Source: Patescibacteria group bacterium
Lineage (GTDB): Bacteria; Patescibacteriota; Patescibacteriia; UBA2591; PGYQ01
Assembly: GCA_020057535.1 (NCBI GenBank)
Contig: JAGVFS010000033.1
Location: forward strand, 1-21,488
Direction: 5' to 3'
DNA: 21,488 bases
The position numbers were made by a program, and so were the translations under genes. The notes under the pieces are model-generated. The model saw only the letters and a program-made list of their open reading frames with translations, searched no databases and was not told where the DNA came from. Position 1 is the stretch's first letter; the number at the start of each line of letters is the position of its first letter. Shown piece by piece: positions 5,667 to 14,916 of the stretch.

Positions 5667-8600
5667 ATGAATAGACAAGAAAAAAAAACATTTATTGAAA
5701 ATATAAAAGAAGCTGAAAAAAAACTCGGCTACCTTGATATTGAACCGCAAAAAATTTTAGAAAAATTAACTACTGAAGATTTGGAACAACTAAAGCAATT
5801 TTTTAAACAAAATAATATAGAAAAAATTAATGAATTATTGGGTAATAAATTTAAATTAATATTTACTGAACAAGAATTGATTAACTTAGAACAACAGAGT
5901 GTTATTTTTAATAAAACTCGAGAAATTATAGAAGCTCATATAAAATCAGAAATAAATAAAGAATTATTAGAAAAGGGGTTGTTGAAAAATTTATGGGGAG
6001 CAAAAAGAAAAATAGCTGGCAATATAGCTTTATTCGGCGGATTAGCGCTTGGCTTTTCTACTATTGTAGGAACTGGAGGATCGTCTTTAATAATTGCCGG
6101 AGGAATCGCGGCAATTTTAAAAACCACTTGTGGTTTTTTCTTCAAAGAACATAAAAATAAAAAAATTGATAAGCAATTTAAAGAAAATAGAAGTGAAATT
6201 ATTGATAAGAATTTTTTAAGCAGAGAAAATTTAGCGGCAATAATCAGTAATACAATAAGAGAAACAACTTCTATAAAAGCTCAAGAAGAAATAAAAAATT
6301 ATCAAGACGCAGAAAGTAAAATAGGAATTGATGGATATAAATCTCTTGAAAATTATGAAGAAGCTTTAAATAATATTAATGTTGAATTTTATAAAAACGC
6401 TTTAAATTGGGTAATTGTTCAAAATGAATATAAAAATTTAAATGAGAATCCAGAAAAAAATAAAGAAGAACAACAAAAAATGGCTTTATTTATTGCTCAA
6501 TTTTTAAGTATGCACGAGAAAAATGGAGCCATAGAAAATTGTGAAATTGCTAAATTAAAGGAAAAAGGGAATTCAAAATTTTTTGAAGCAATTAAAAAGT
6601 TTTCCCAATTAAGAGGGGGTGGAATTAAAACAGAAAGCGCAGAAGTTGCAATTGGTTATGGAGTGTTAAGCGGAGCTGTTACAATGTGCACATTAGCCGC
6701 GTCTCAATTTATTTTTGGTGGCAGAGAAGCAATGGGAGCTTTATCTGGCGCCGCGGTTGGTTTAAGTATGGTGGAAAGAGAAATTTCCAAAGAACAAATT
6801 GAATTAATGAAAAAATTAAGTGAAATGCTTGATAACGCGGAAAAACAAATTAAAGATATTATAGAAGTGCCAGATAATAGAATAGCCGATTTAATAAATA
6901 AAAGAATTATAGTCCAAACTAGATTACAAGAAGGAATTTTAGACGCTAATCCAGCCATAAAAAGCAGAGCGGAAAATTTTATTTTTAGAGTAAATGAATT
7001 AGAATTTAAACAAAATAAAATTTTTAATGATCTTATTAATAACTTAAAAGATAATTCTGAAAAAATTTCTACCCAAGAAGATAAAGATATAAATAAATTA
7101 AAAGAACAAATAAACTCACAAAAGATAAAAAAATATTCTTATATAATAGGAGGAGCTGTGGTTGGTATGGCGCTAGGAATAGGAGTTGATTGGTCTCAAC
7201 ATCACAGAATAGAAGAGCAATTAAATAATTTACATATTTCAGATGAAACAGAAGCAGCAGTAAAAAACGCATTAAAAGCAAATTCACCTTTGGGAGATTT
7301 AAGTAATGTAGCTAGTATAGATAATTTAGATACTTTAAAAGAATTAAATGTCTCATTAAAAGATATTCCAATAAATAACCGAAATGAAATTGTCGCGGGG
7401 TTGATAGGAAATGATGGAAAATTAAATACAGAAGATATAAATATTGTAAATGGATTAAAAAAAGAATTAACTGATTTTACACCTGAAGAACAAGGTAAAA
7501 TATTAGCTGGATTATCTCAAGATAAAAAATTAAATGCTGATGATATTAATGTAGAAAAATTAAACGAGCTGAAAACAATTTTTAATGACTTGAAAATTAC
7601 TAAAATAGATCAAGGAAAAATTATTTTAAATAATCCAAATTTATTCCTTAATCATCCAGAAAAATTAGCAACTTTAAATAAAGATTTAGATATATTAGGC
7701 GTAACCAATAAACCTGAATTTGTTTTAAAAATAACTAAAGGCGGTAATACAACCCTTGAAGAGTTAGATGAAAAATTAGCTAATGTAAAATCAGCAACGA
7801 ATTTTTTTGAAAAAATTAATAATCAAAATCCTGCTTTAGCAGAAGTTTTAACAAAAAAAATAACAGAAGATAATATAATTTATAAAATAGAGCTTGATGA
7901 TTTACAAAAAATTTCTGAACTTGAACCAGATAAATTAAAAATTTTAGGACCTCATCAAGAAGAATTAGTAGAAACAATAAAAAATAAGGAATCAATAATA
8001 GAAAAAATAAACAAGATTTTAAATCCTAAACAAGATGTTTTAGAAAATCTAAAAGATCAAAAAGGGGTGGAAATAATAAAAGATGCTACTGGAAAAATAA
8101 CTTCAATGGAAATACAAATTGGCGGGAAAGGAAATATACAATATTTAGATCAAGCGTTACGCAGAGTGGTTGGCAATGGAATTCCTGAAGGGTGGATTGT
8201 TGACAACAAAATTTCCGTGGAAATTTTAGGTAAAATAGAAAATAGTTTAGCGAATTTAAGAAATTTAATTAAAGGTGATTATAACGAAATAGCCGGAGTA
8301 AAAGCTGGAGATTTAAAAGAGGTTATTGAATTTGATGGTGATAAATTAATTATAAAGGATTCTGAGAAATTAAACGGAATACTTGAAAAATTATACGGGC
8401 ATTCTGACAAAGTGGTAACTCCTGAAAGTCCGGCAGTTGATTATGCGACAAAAACTTCTCAAAAAGTTTGGGAAAATGAAATTTTACCAAAAGATGTTAA
8501 AGAAATTACAGGATTTGATAAAGCAGAAGAAATAGCAACAATTAAATTACAGATTAAAGAAATAGCAGACATAGCAGCTCGCGCCACAATAGAATCGCCA

Positions 8601-9308
8601 GAAGCGCCAGAAATAACAGAAATAATAGAAACACCAAAAACGCCACAACAAATATTGCCATCAATAGAAGACCAAACGGCACTAGATCAATTAATAAAAG
8701 AAAAATTAGTAGAACAAAAAATAATAACAGAAACACCAGATTCAAAATCGCTACATCCATTAGACCCAGAATATAAACTAAACGAATATTCAATTTCTAG
8801 TAAACCACAAGTAGAAGAAACAATTCAAATAAACTTAAAAGACGATTTTTTTATGGCTGTAGAAAAAGGGAATGTAGAAAAAGCAAATATTTTTTTTAAT
8901 GAAAAAATATACACAAAAATTAATTCATCTAATTTAGATCTTAAAATAATTGATGCGTATAGACAAATTATAACAAGGGGAAATAGTGAAAATTTAATCA
9001 TAAATTTAAAATCTCGATTAGGAGACAATTTTGATGAAAAAAAATTAATGGAAGATCTGGATAAATTTATTGATATAACTAAAAACAAAGAAATTCCTTT
9101 ACATGCAGATGGATGGGAACCAAAAGAAATTTGGAACCCTCGTGAAAGTAAATTTGAGATAGTTTTAATGAGACAAACTTTAGGAGGAAAAATTGAAATA
9201 GATGGTAATTTTGACGGCAAGCTAGATAGGGCGATATTTGGACTTTTAAAAGCGATATTCTCTATAGAGAAAGCTAAAGAATTACTTGATCCATCTCGAA
9301 AAAAGTAA
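5667..9308 (+). CDS. Giant (1213 aa) membrane-associated protein of unknown function
   Basis: Unrecognised, but clearly coding across 3.6 kb. The N-terminal 110 residues are charged helices. Three Gly/Ala-rich hydrophobic regions follow: about 116-155 (IALFGGLALGFSTIVGTGGS, then IIAGGIAAIL), about 328-368 (YGVLSGAVTMCTLAASQFIF, then ALSGAAVGLSM), and about 491-508 (YIIGGAVVGMALGIGV). They have a glycine-zipper character and are separated by long coiled-coil-like stretches. After residue 510 the protein is hydrophilic. Residues about 570-630 hold two related units (NEIVAGLIGNDGKLNTEDIN and GKILAGLSQDKKLNADDIN, about 33 apart). Residues about 970-1003 are a Pro/Glu/Thr linker, then a folded-looking C-terminal region of about 150 residues. 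No signal peptide is obvious. An A9 run at codons 5-7 is intact. The gene follows the DUF5663 gene by 22 nt. A membrane scaffold or envelope role is possible; no enzyme motif was found. Confidence 0.9.
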   Translation: MNRQEKKTFIENIKEAEKKLGYLDIEPQKILEKLTTEDLEQLKQFFKQNNIEKINELLGNKFKLIFTEQELINLEQQSVIFNKTREIIEAHIKSEINKELLEKGLLKNLWGAKRKIAGNIALFGGLALGFSTIVGTGGSSLIIAGGIAAILKTTCGFFFKEHKNKKIDKQFKENRSEIIDKNFLSRENLAAIISNTIRETTSIKAQEEIKNYQDAESKIGIDGYKSLENYEEALNNINVEFYKNALNWVIVQNEYKNLNENPEKNKEEQQKMALFIAQFLSMHEKNGAIENCEIAKLKEKGNSKFFEAIKKFSQLRGGGIKTESAEVAIGYGVLSGAVTMCTLAASQFIFGGREAMGALSGAAVGLSMVEREISKEQIELMKKLSEMLDNAEKQIKDIIEVPDNRIADLINKRIIVQTRLQEGILDANPAIKSRAENFIFRVNELEFKQNKIFNDLINNLKDNSEKISTQEDKDINKLKEQINSQKIKKYSYIIGGAVVGMALGIGVDWSQHHRIEEQLNNLHISDETEAAVKNALKANSPLGDLSNVASIDNLDTLKELNVSLKDIPINNRNEIVAGLIGNDGKLNTEDINIVNGLKKELTDFTPEEQGKILAGLSQDKKLNADDINVEKLNELKTIFNDLKITKIDQGKIILNNPNLFLNHPEKLATLNKDLDILGVTNKPEFVLKITKGGNTTLEELDEKLANVKSATNFFEKINNQNPALAEVLTKKITEDNIIYKIELDDLQKISELEPDKLKILGPHQEELVETIKNKESIIEKINKILNPKQDVLENLKDQKGVEIIKDATGKITSMEIQIGGKGNIQYLDQALRRVVGNGIPEGWIVDNKISVEILGKIENSLANLRNLIKGDYNEIAGVKAGDLKEVIEFDGDKLIIKDSEKLNGILEKLYGHSDKVVTPESPAVDYATKTSQKVWENEILPKDVKEITGFDKAEEIATIKLQIKEIADIAARATIESPEAPEITEIIETPKTPQQILPSIEDQTALDQLIKEKLVEQKIITETPDSKSLHPLDPEYKLNEYSISSKPQVEETIQINLKDDFFMAVEKGNVEKANIFFNEKIYTKINSSNLDLKIIDAYRQIITRGNSENLIINLKSRLGDNFDEKKLMEDLDKFIDITKNKEIPLHADGWEPKEIWNPRESKFEIVLMRQTLGGKIEIDGNFDGKLDRAIFGLLKAIFSIEKAKELLDPSRKK

Positions 9309-9705
9309 TAATATAAAAAATACAGGAAATTTTCTGAATTTTTTTAGGGGGTGCAGTCCCTCTTAAAGTTGTTATTTTTTTGGCTAAAAATAGCTAAAAT
9401 TAAACCATAAAATTACATTTGGCACGAATTTGATTAAATTTTATTGAAATTTATTTTTATATTTTAAAATATGTTTAGATATCTCGTGTTTTAGTATCGT
9501 AAATCTAAATATTATATTTCTCAACGTGTTAACACAGTGAAATAAAAAAAACAATTTAAAAAAAATTTTAATTAACCCTCTCTATATAATGAGAGGTTGT
9601 GTTTTAGTATTTTTATGTAATTTAAATTGCATATGTTCTGTATTTATCATAGGATGTATCGTTAGTCAGTAGTTAGTCAACAAATAAATACTATGAGGGG
9701 AAATT
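9309..9705. other. 397-bp convergent intergenic region with small inverted repeats
   Basis: No gene is seen between the ends of the giant gene and the P-type ATPase. It holds AGGGG-gtgcag-TCCCT (9347-9362, a 5-bp stem including one G-T, possibly a weak terminator of the rightward gene), a 10-bp perfect palindrome GTGTTAACAC (9526-9535), a hairpin CCTCTC-8nt-GAGAGG (9577-9596), and two copies of TGTTTTAGTAT (about 9487 and 9600). Confidence 0.55.
9577..9596. terminator. Hairpin between convergent genes, possible bidirectional terminator
   Basis: CCTCTC (9577-9582) and GAGAGG (9591-9596) form a perfect 6-bp stem with an 8-nt loop. On the minus strand an A/T stretch with an eight-T run follows after about 10 nt; on the plus strand it is followed by TTGTGTTTTAG. 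It lies about 110 nt past the ATPase stop, and neither side has a canonical immediate T-run. Confidence 0.3.
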
Positions 9706-12450
9706 TTATGCAATTATCCTCTTTCTATAAAACCATTTTCTTATTTCTTCAATAACAATAATTGAAGATGCGATTAAAATAATTATTAGCCATTCAGATA
9801 AAGCAAGCGGTTGAGTATGTAAAACTTTTTGTAAAAATGGAGTATAAAGCGCGAGAATTTGTAAAAATATAACAATCACTGTGGCTCCAACTAAAAATTT
9901 ATTAGAAAATAGATTCATTTGAAAAATAGATTTTGATTCATGTCGACAATTCCAAACGTTAAACCATTGAAATACAGCAAGCGTTGTTAAAGAAATTGTC
10001 AAAGCTTTAGCTAAATCTATTTTAAAATAATTTTGAAAAAGATAGAGTGTTCCGATTGTCATTGGTAAGGACATAAGAAACATTCTTTTTGTCATAAGAT
10101 TATCAATAATCCATTTTTTACCCTTCGTATTTTTTTTAGAAAAAGTGAGAGATTTATTTTGCATCAATTCCTTTTCTTTTGGTTCCATTGCTAAACCAGC
10201 ATCAAGAAAACTGTCAGTCACAAAATTAAGCCAAATAATTTGCGTCGGTAAAATAGGTAAAGGAAATCCTAAAATAATGGCAAAAATAATAGTTAATACC
10301 TCACCAATATTTGTTGAAAAAAGATAAAGAACAACCTTTTTAATTGTTTTATAAATATTTCTGCCTTCTTCCACAGCAAGAACTATATTCGCAAAATTAT
10401 CATTTAAAAGTACAATATCTGAAGCTTCTTTTGCCACCTCGGTTCCAATTTTACCCATTGCCACCCCAAGATCAGCAGCCACAAGTGATGGCGCGTCATT
10501 AACACCATCTCCGGTCATTGCCACGATCTCTCCTTGTTTACGAAAAGCCTGAATAATTCGAAGTTTATGATCTGGTGTTACTCGACTAAAAACAGTCGCC
10601 CGATCAAGTTTTTTTATTAATTCTTCATCAGACATTGCGTCTATTTCTTCTCCTTTAAAAATAAAATCACCTTCTTGCCAAATATTTGCTTCTTTGGCAA
10701 TTGCTTGAGCTGTTAAATAATGATCTCCTGTAATCATAATTACTCGCATATTAGCCCCTTTTACTTTTTGCACTGCTTCTTTAACTTCAGGCCGAAGCGC
10801 GTCTTTCATTCCAAAAAAACTAACAAAAGTAAGTTTTGGCATTGTTTCTATATTAATATTATTTCCAACATTTGAATTAATAGCGCAAGCCACAACACGA
10901 AAACCATTTTGAGCCATTTGATGAAAAATTATTGTGAGTTCTTTTTTGTTTTGTTCATTCATTTGTTTAGAAATTGAGCTTCCAAACATATCTTTTTGCC
11001 AGATATCTTGGCAAAGTTCAAGAATTTTTTCTGGCGCGCCAACAACTGTAAGAAAATTTTTCTCCCCAATTTTATGAATAGTGGCATGATATTTTTTTTG
11101 ATAACTAAAAGGTAATTCAAAAATTTTTGACGTTTTTTCTTCCAAAGAAACACTGATTTTTTCAGAAAACACAAGCATTGCGGCTTCAGTTGGATCCCCG
11201 GTAATTTCCCAAGTTCCGATTTCATTCCCATTTATTTTATCAGCTAATGAATTCTGTTTAGCAGGTAAAAAAGAAAGTCGCGCGTTACTGCAAAATTTCG
11301 CAATTTTTCCTACAAAAAAAAGTTCGGGAAAATTTAAAGGATTAATAATTTTATTTTTAAAAATTATTAATCCTTTTGGTTCGTAGCCATTACCGTTAAT
11401 TTTAAAAATTTTATTATTTACATAAACATATTGAACAACTATTTCATTTTTGGTCAACGTACCTGTTTTATCTACAGCAATAATATTTGTTTGCCCCAAA
11501 GCCTCTATTGCTTGTAATCGTTTAACTAAAACAAAACATTTTGACATTCTCCAAACTCCAGTCGTTAAAACTAAAGTTATAACAATTGGAAGTCCTTCGG
11601 GAATAATGGAAACCGCAAGAGCAACTGCGGTCATAAACATTTCATTAAAAGGTTTACCTAAAAGCGTTCCTAAAATAATTAGTGTTATACAAATTAGAGA
11701 AACTATAATAATAATAAAACGTGAAAGATGACGAATTTCTATTTTTAATGGAATTTCGGTATCAATCACAGCAATTTTTTGAGCAATTTTGCCAATTTCG
11801 GTTTTTAATCCAGTGGCAACTGCCACAACTATGCCATTACCACTTAAAACGTGAGTTCCTTTAAAAACCATGTTTTTTTGATCAATAACAGATAAGTGTT
11901 CGGCTGATAATGAGGTATTAATTTTAGTCATTGGATTTGATTCTCCTGTTAAACTCGCCTCATCCACTTTTAAAGTATTGGAAAAAATTACTCGGGCGTC
12001 AGTTGGAATTTTTTCGCCTTCTTGTAAAATAATAATATCTCCTGGAACGATATTAATGTCATTAATAATAATTTCTTTCCCATCTCGCATTACCGTTGTT
12101 AAAGTTTCAGTCATTTTCTTAAGAGCTAAAAGTGTATTTTGCGCTTTACCCTCTTGAATTGTTCCGATAATTGCATTTAAAAAAATCACAACAAAAATTA
12201 TTAAGGCATCAATTTTTTCTCCCATTATAAAAACAATTATCGTGGCAGCAAGAAGAATATAAATAAATGGACTTTTAAATTGATTTAAAAAAATATTTAA
12301 TATGGAAGTTTTTTTCTCTTCAGGTAACTTATTTAAACCAATTTTTTTTAATCTTTCATTTGCTTCTTTTTCCGTTAAACCATTTTGGGTAGTTTTTAAA
12401 ATTTCAAAAATTTTTTGAATTGGCAAAACATGCCAAATTTCTTGTTGCAT
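9706..12450 (-). CDS. P-type Ca2+-type cation-transporting ATPase (P2A-like)
   Basis: ATP-driven cation pump of 914 aa, full length for P2 ATPases. In order: an N-terminal cation-ATPase domain (NGLTEKEANERLKKIGLNKL), TM1-2, the actuator-domain TGES loop (about 168-171), TM4 with PEGLP, the phosphorylated Asp at 327 in DKTGTLTKNE, an N-domain with TGDPTEAAM, then MITGDHYLTAQAIA and the hinge TGDGVNDAPSLVAADLGVAM (about 645-665), then six C-terminal TM segments. Site-II Ca2+ ligands known from SERCA/PMR1 are conserved: Glu of PEGLP, Asn and Glu of STNIGE in TM5, and Asn, Thr and Asp of NFVTDS in TM6. That favours Ca2+ (or Ca2+/Mn2+) export over Na+/K+ transport. It is a single gene, divergent from dnaB. 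Substrate specificity is inferred. Confidence 0.93.
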   Translation of the reverse strand: MQQEIWHVLPIQKIFEILKTTQNGLTEKEANERLKKIGLNKLPEEKKTSILNIFLNQFKSPFIYILLAATIIVFIMGEKIDALIIFVVIFLNAIIGTIQEGKAQNTLLALKKMTETLTTVMRDGKEIIINDINIVPGDIIILQEGEKIPTDARVIFSNTLKVDEASLTGESNPMTKINTSLSAEHLSVIDQKNMVFKGTHVLSGNGIVVAVATGLKTEIGKIAQKIAVIDTEIPLKIEIRHLSRFIIIIVSLICITLIILGTLLGKPFNEMFMTAVALAVSIIPEGLPIVITLVLTTGVWRMSKCFVLVKRLQAIEALGQTNIIAVDKTGTLTKNEIVVQYVYVNNKIFKINGNGYEPKGLIIFKNKIINPLNFPELFFVGKIAKFCSNARLSFLPAKQNSLADKINGNEIGTWEITGDPTEAAMLVFSEKISVSLEEKTSKIFELPFSYQKKYHATIHKIGEKNFLTVVGAPEKILELCQDIWQKDMFGSSISKQMNEQNKKELTIIFHQMAQNGFRVVACAINSNVGNNINIETMPKLTFVSFFGMKDALRPEVKEAVQKVKGANMRVIMITGDHYLTAQAIAKEANIWQEGDFIFKGEEIDAMSDEELIKKLDRATVFSRVTPDHKLRIIQAFRKQGEIVAMTGDGVNDAPSLVAADLGVAMGKIGTEVAKEASDIVLLNDNFANIVLAVEEGRNIYKTIKKVVLYLFSTNIGEVLTIIFAIILGFPLPILPTQIIWLNFVTDSFLDAGLAMEPKEKELMQNKSLTFSKKNTKGKKWIIDNLMTKRMFLMSLPMTIGTLYLFQNYFKIDLAKALTISLTTLAVFQWFNVWNCRHESKSIFQMNLFSNKFLVGATVIVIFLQILALYTPFLQKVLHTQPLALSEWLIIILIASSIIVIEEIRKWFYRKRIIA

Positions 12451-12821
12451 AAAAAATAAAACAACAAAGTGTAAAATGTAAAACAGATAAAAATTCTAAA
12501 TAAAAATTTTTGCAAAATTTTAAACTCTACATTCTACATTTAGTAGTCTAACATAAATTAAGTAATTTTTAAATTTATTTTTAACTCAATCCCCTTTTCG
12601 TCAATTTTAAAAAACATTAAATTCAATCTTTTTAAAAAAAATTTACCACAACAAACGCCCCCCTCTAAAATAATTTTTGTTAATTTTAACTAAAAATATA
12701 ATTCCCTCCATGAGAGGCGAATTTTAACAAGAGGATAATTTGTGGAATATATTAACTTGAATAAAAAATTATGGAATGATAATATAAATTTATATTTTAT
12801 AACTCATAATTTTACATTCTT
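12451..12821. other. 371-bp divergent intergenic region (ATPase / dnaB)
   Basis: A/T-rich with no ORF or RNA gene. It carries an AT-rich motif of the dispersed type (AAAGTGTAAAATGTAAAACA, about 12466-12485), a C-run (CGCCCCCCTC, 12657-12666), a small inverted repeat CCTC-5nt-GAGG (12705-12717) resembling that beyond the other end of the ATPase gene, and the dnaB promoter. No convincing ATPase promoter could be picked. Confidence 0.5.
12757..12785 (+). promoter_or_regulatory. Promoter of dnaB-recR
   Basis: TTGAAT (12757-12762), a 17-bp spacer and TAATAT (12780-12785). The predicted start, near 12792, gives a leader of about 30 nt before the ATG at 12822, which has no Shine-Dalgarno sequence. 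Confidence 0.5.
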
Positions 12822-14177
12822 ATGTCTAATAATACAATCGGACTTTTACCTCCGCAAAATATTGAGGCTGAACAATCTGTTTTAGGTTCACTTTTAATTG
12901 ACAAAAACGCTTTAATAAAAATTGCCGATATTCTTGAACCAAAAGATTTTTATACAGAAAAACACGGAATAATTTTCGCGTCTATGTTGGATCTTTACGA
13001 AAAAAAAGAACCAATTGATCTTTTAAGTCTAGGGAATCGCCTTAAAGAAAAAAAACAACTTGAAGGAATAGGCGGAAAAAGTTATTTAATTAAACTGGCA
13101 AGATTAACCCCGACTTCGGCTCATATTATCACTTATGCTAAAATTGTGCAAAAAAAAGCCACTTTAAGAAAATTAATTAACGTAGCGACTGAAATTTCTG
13201 AATTAGGACATCAAGAAGAAGTGGAAGATATATCGCAACTTTTAGATAAAGCCGAGAGTTTATTATTTGGGGTTTCACAAAAATATTTAAAACAAAATTT
13301 TATTCCAATTCAAAATATTCTTACTGAAGCGTTTGATCGTATTGATGAACTTCATAAACAAAAAGGGAAGCTTAGAGGATTGCCAACTGGCTTTTTTGAT
13401 TTAGATAATATTTTAGCTGGACTTCAAAAATCAGATTTAATTATTTTAGCCGCTCGTCCAAGTATGGGAAAAACAGCCTTAGCTTTAGATATTGCCCTTA
13501 ATACCGCTCGTATAACAAAAATTCCAATTGGTATTTTTAGTTTAGAAATGTCTCAAGATCAATTAGTCGATCGTTTGATTTGTTCCCAAGCAAATGTGGA
13601 TCTTTGGAAAATGCGTACTGGGAGACTTTCTGAAAAAGAAGACGATGATGATTTTCCAAAAATTGGACACGCGATGGCTGTCTTATCTGAAGCCCCAATT
13701 TTTATTGATGATTCGGCAACCGCTAATATTATGGAAATAAGAACAAAATGCCGTCGCTTACAAGCAGAACACGGATTAGGTTTGATAATTATTGATTATC
13801 TTCAATTAATGGAAAGTAGAAAAAACGAAAATAGAGTTCAAGAAATCGCGGAAATTACTCGATCTTTAAAAGGAATTGCTCGTGAATTAAATATTCCAGT
13901 TTTAGCTCTATCTCAACTCTCTCGAGCCGTAGAATCAAGAATTCCGCCAATTCCAAAATTATCCGACCTTCGAGAATCCGGAACGATTGAACAAGACGCC
14001 GATGTTGTTATGTTTATTTATCGAGAAGATATTTATAAACAAGATGGTCATAAAAAAAATATTGCGGATATTTATATTGCTAAACATAGAAATGGACCAA
14101 CTGGTAAAATTGAACTTTTCTTTGATGAAAAAAAAGTAAGCTTTCGAAATTTAGAAAAAACAATACAAGAAGAATAA
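12822..14177 (+). CDS. dnaB: Replicative DNA helicase DnaB
   Basis: Hexameric 5'-3' helicase that unwinds DNA at the replication fork. It is 451 aa and complete. The N-terminal domain starts LPPQNIEAEQSVLGSLLID, a family signature, and is followed by the linker helix. The RecA-like motor carries Walker A ARPSMGKTALALDIA (about 210-224), IFSLEMSQDQLVDRL (motif H1a/H2 region), the Walker B-type LIIIDYLQLM (about 321-330), LSQLSRAVESR, and the C-terminal DLRESGTIEQDADVVMFIYR with a KHRNGPTG arginine-finger/DNA-loop region. No intein is present. It is followed 94 nt later by recR, which is probably co-transcribed. Several A8 runs inside this gene keep frame, which matters for judging the recR and rplT frameshifts nearby. 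Confidence 0.97.
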   Translation: MSNNTIGLLPPQNIEAEQSVLGSLLIDKNALIKIADILEPKDFYTEKHGIIFASMLDLYEKKEPIDLLSLGNRLKEKKQLEGIGGKSYLIKLARLTPTSAHIITYAKIVQKKATLRKLINVATEISELGHQEEVEDISQLLDKAESLLFGVSQKYLKQNFIPIQNILTEAFDRIDELHKQKGKLRGLPTGFFDLDNILAGLQKSDLIILAARPSMGKTALALDIALNTARITKIPIGIFSLEMSQDQLVDRLICSQANVDLWKMRTGRLSEKEDDDDFPKIGHAMAVLSEAPIFIDDSATANIMEIRTKCRRLQAEHGLGLIIIDYLQLMESRKNENRVQEIAEITRSLKGIARELNIPVLALSQLSRAVESRIPPIPKLSDLRESGTIEQDADVVMFIYREDIYKQDGHKKNIADIYIAKHRNGPTGKIELFFDEKKVSFRNLEKTIQEE

Positions 14178-14271
14178 AAAAATAACCAATAACTACGGAA
14201 TTTAGAATTTATTATTAAATTTTATTTTCTAAAATTTTATTTTATTACTAGTTGCTTTTTAAATTATTTTT

Positions 14272-14902
14272 ATGTTCCTCCCTTCCTCTATTCAAAATTT
14301 AATTAATCAATTCAATAAACTTTTTGGCATTGGAATAAAAACGGCCGAGAAGTTTGTTTTTTATTTATTTAAACAACCAAAAGGAAAATTAAAAGAATTT
14401 AATTTAGCTTTTAAAGAACTTAAAAAAAAATAATTAGATGTTCTCTTTGTTTTAATTTTACAGAAATAAATAATTTTAATAAGGATAGTTTTAATTTTTG
14501 TTCTATTTGCGTGGATTCACAGCGAGATAAGTCAATTCTTTGTGTAATTGCCGAACCACAAGATTTATTAACAATTGAAAAAACTAATAAATATCACGGA
14601 CTTTATCATATTCTTAATGGAGTTATAAATACTATTAAAGAAATCGGACCAGAAAAACTTAAAATTAAAGAATTAATTCAACGAATTCGTAACTCACAAT
14701 TTTCAACCCCAGTTAAAGAAATAATTCTTGCTTTTAATCCGGACATTAAAGGAGAAACAACTATTTTATATTTAACTAAAATTTTTAAATCTTCTAAAAT
14801 AAAAAAACCCGCTTAGTTCGCGGGTTACCAATGGGTTCGGAATTAGAATACGCCGATGAAATTACTTTGACCAACGCCTTAAAGAATAGACAGAATTTAT
14901 AA
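14272..14902 (+). CDS. recR: Recombination mediator RecR, reading frame broken twice at poly-A runs
   Basis: RecR, with RecO/RecF, loads RecA at gaps. The pieces are all present but in three segments. Segment 1 (14272-14433) starts [15 protein letters not shown] and has the helix-hairpin-helix [16 protein letters not shown]; it meets TAA after an A9 run (14422-14430). A -1 shift there continues [15 protein letters not shown], then [13 protein letters not shown] (the four zinc Cys) and the Toprim domain ([43 protein letters not shown]). At an A7 run (14791-14797) the frame again ends, after IKKPA. A second -1 shift gives [20 protein letters not shown] and a TAA at 14902. The repaired protein is 210 aa, close to the usual ~200. 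Codons downstream of both breaks remain conserved, so decay, if real, is recent. Alternatives are assembly error or slippage-based rescue. Confidence 0.88.
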
Positions 14903-14916
14903 AATAAATTAAAAGT

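Noticed and set aside
7374..7480. True EF-hand calcium site in the giant protein
   Set aside because: The loop lacks acidic residues at positions 1 and 3 and the final Glu, so only a loose resemblance is claimed.
5936..9220. Several 69-131 aa open frames on the minus strand inside the giant gene
   Set aside because: They are antisense shadows of an AT-rich Lys/Glu/Ile coding frame and read as Leu/Phe/Ser-rich nonsense.
14511..14816. Treating the 101-aa frame as a complete stand-alone gene
   Set aside because: It is the middle segment of recR, with its N-terminal HhH part and C-terminal RGLP/LEYADE part adjacent in the other frames.
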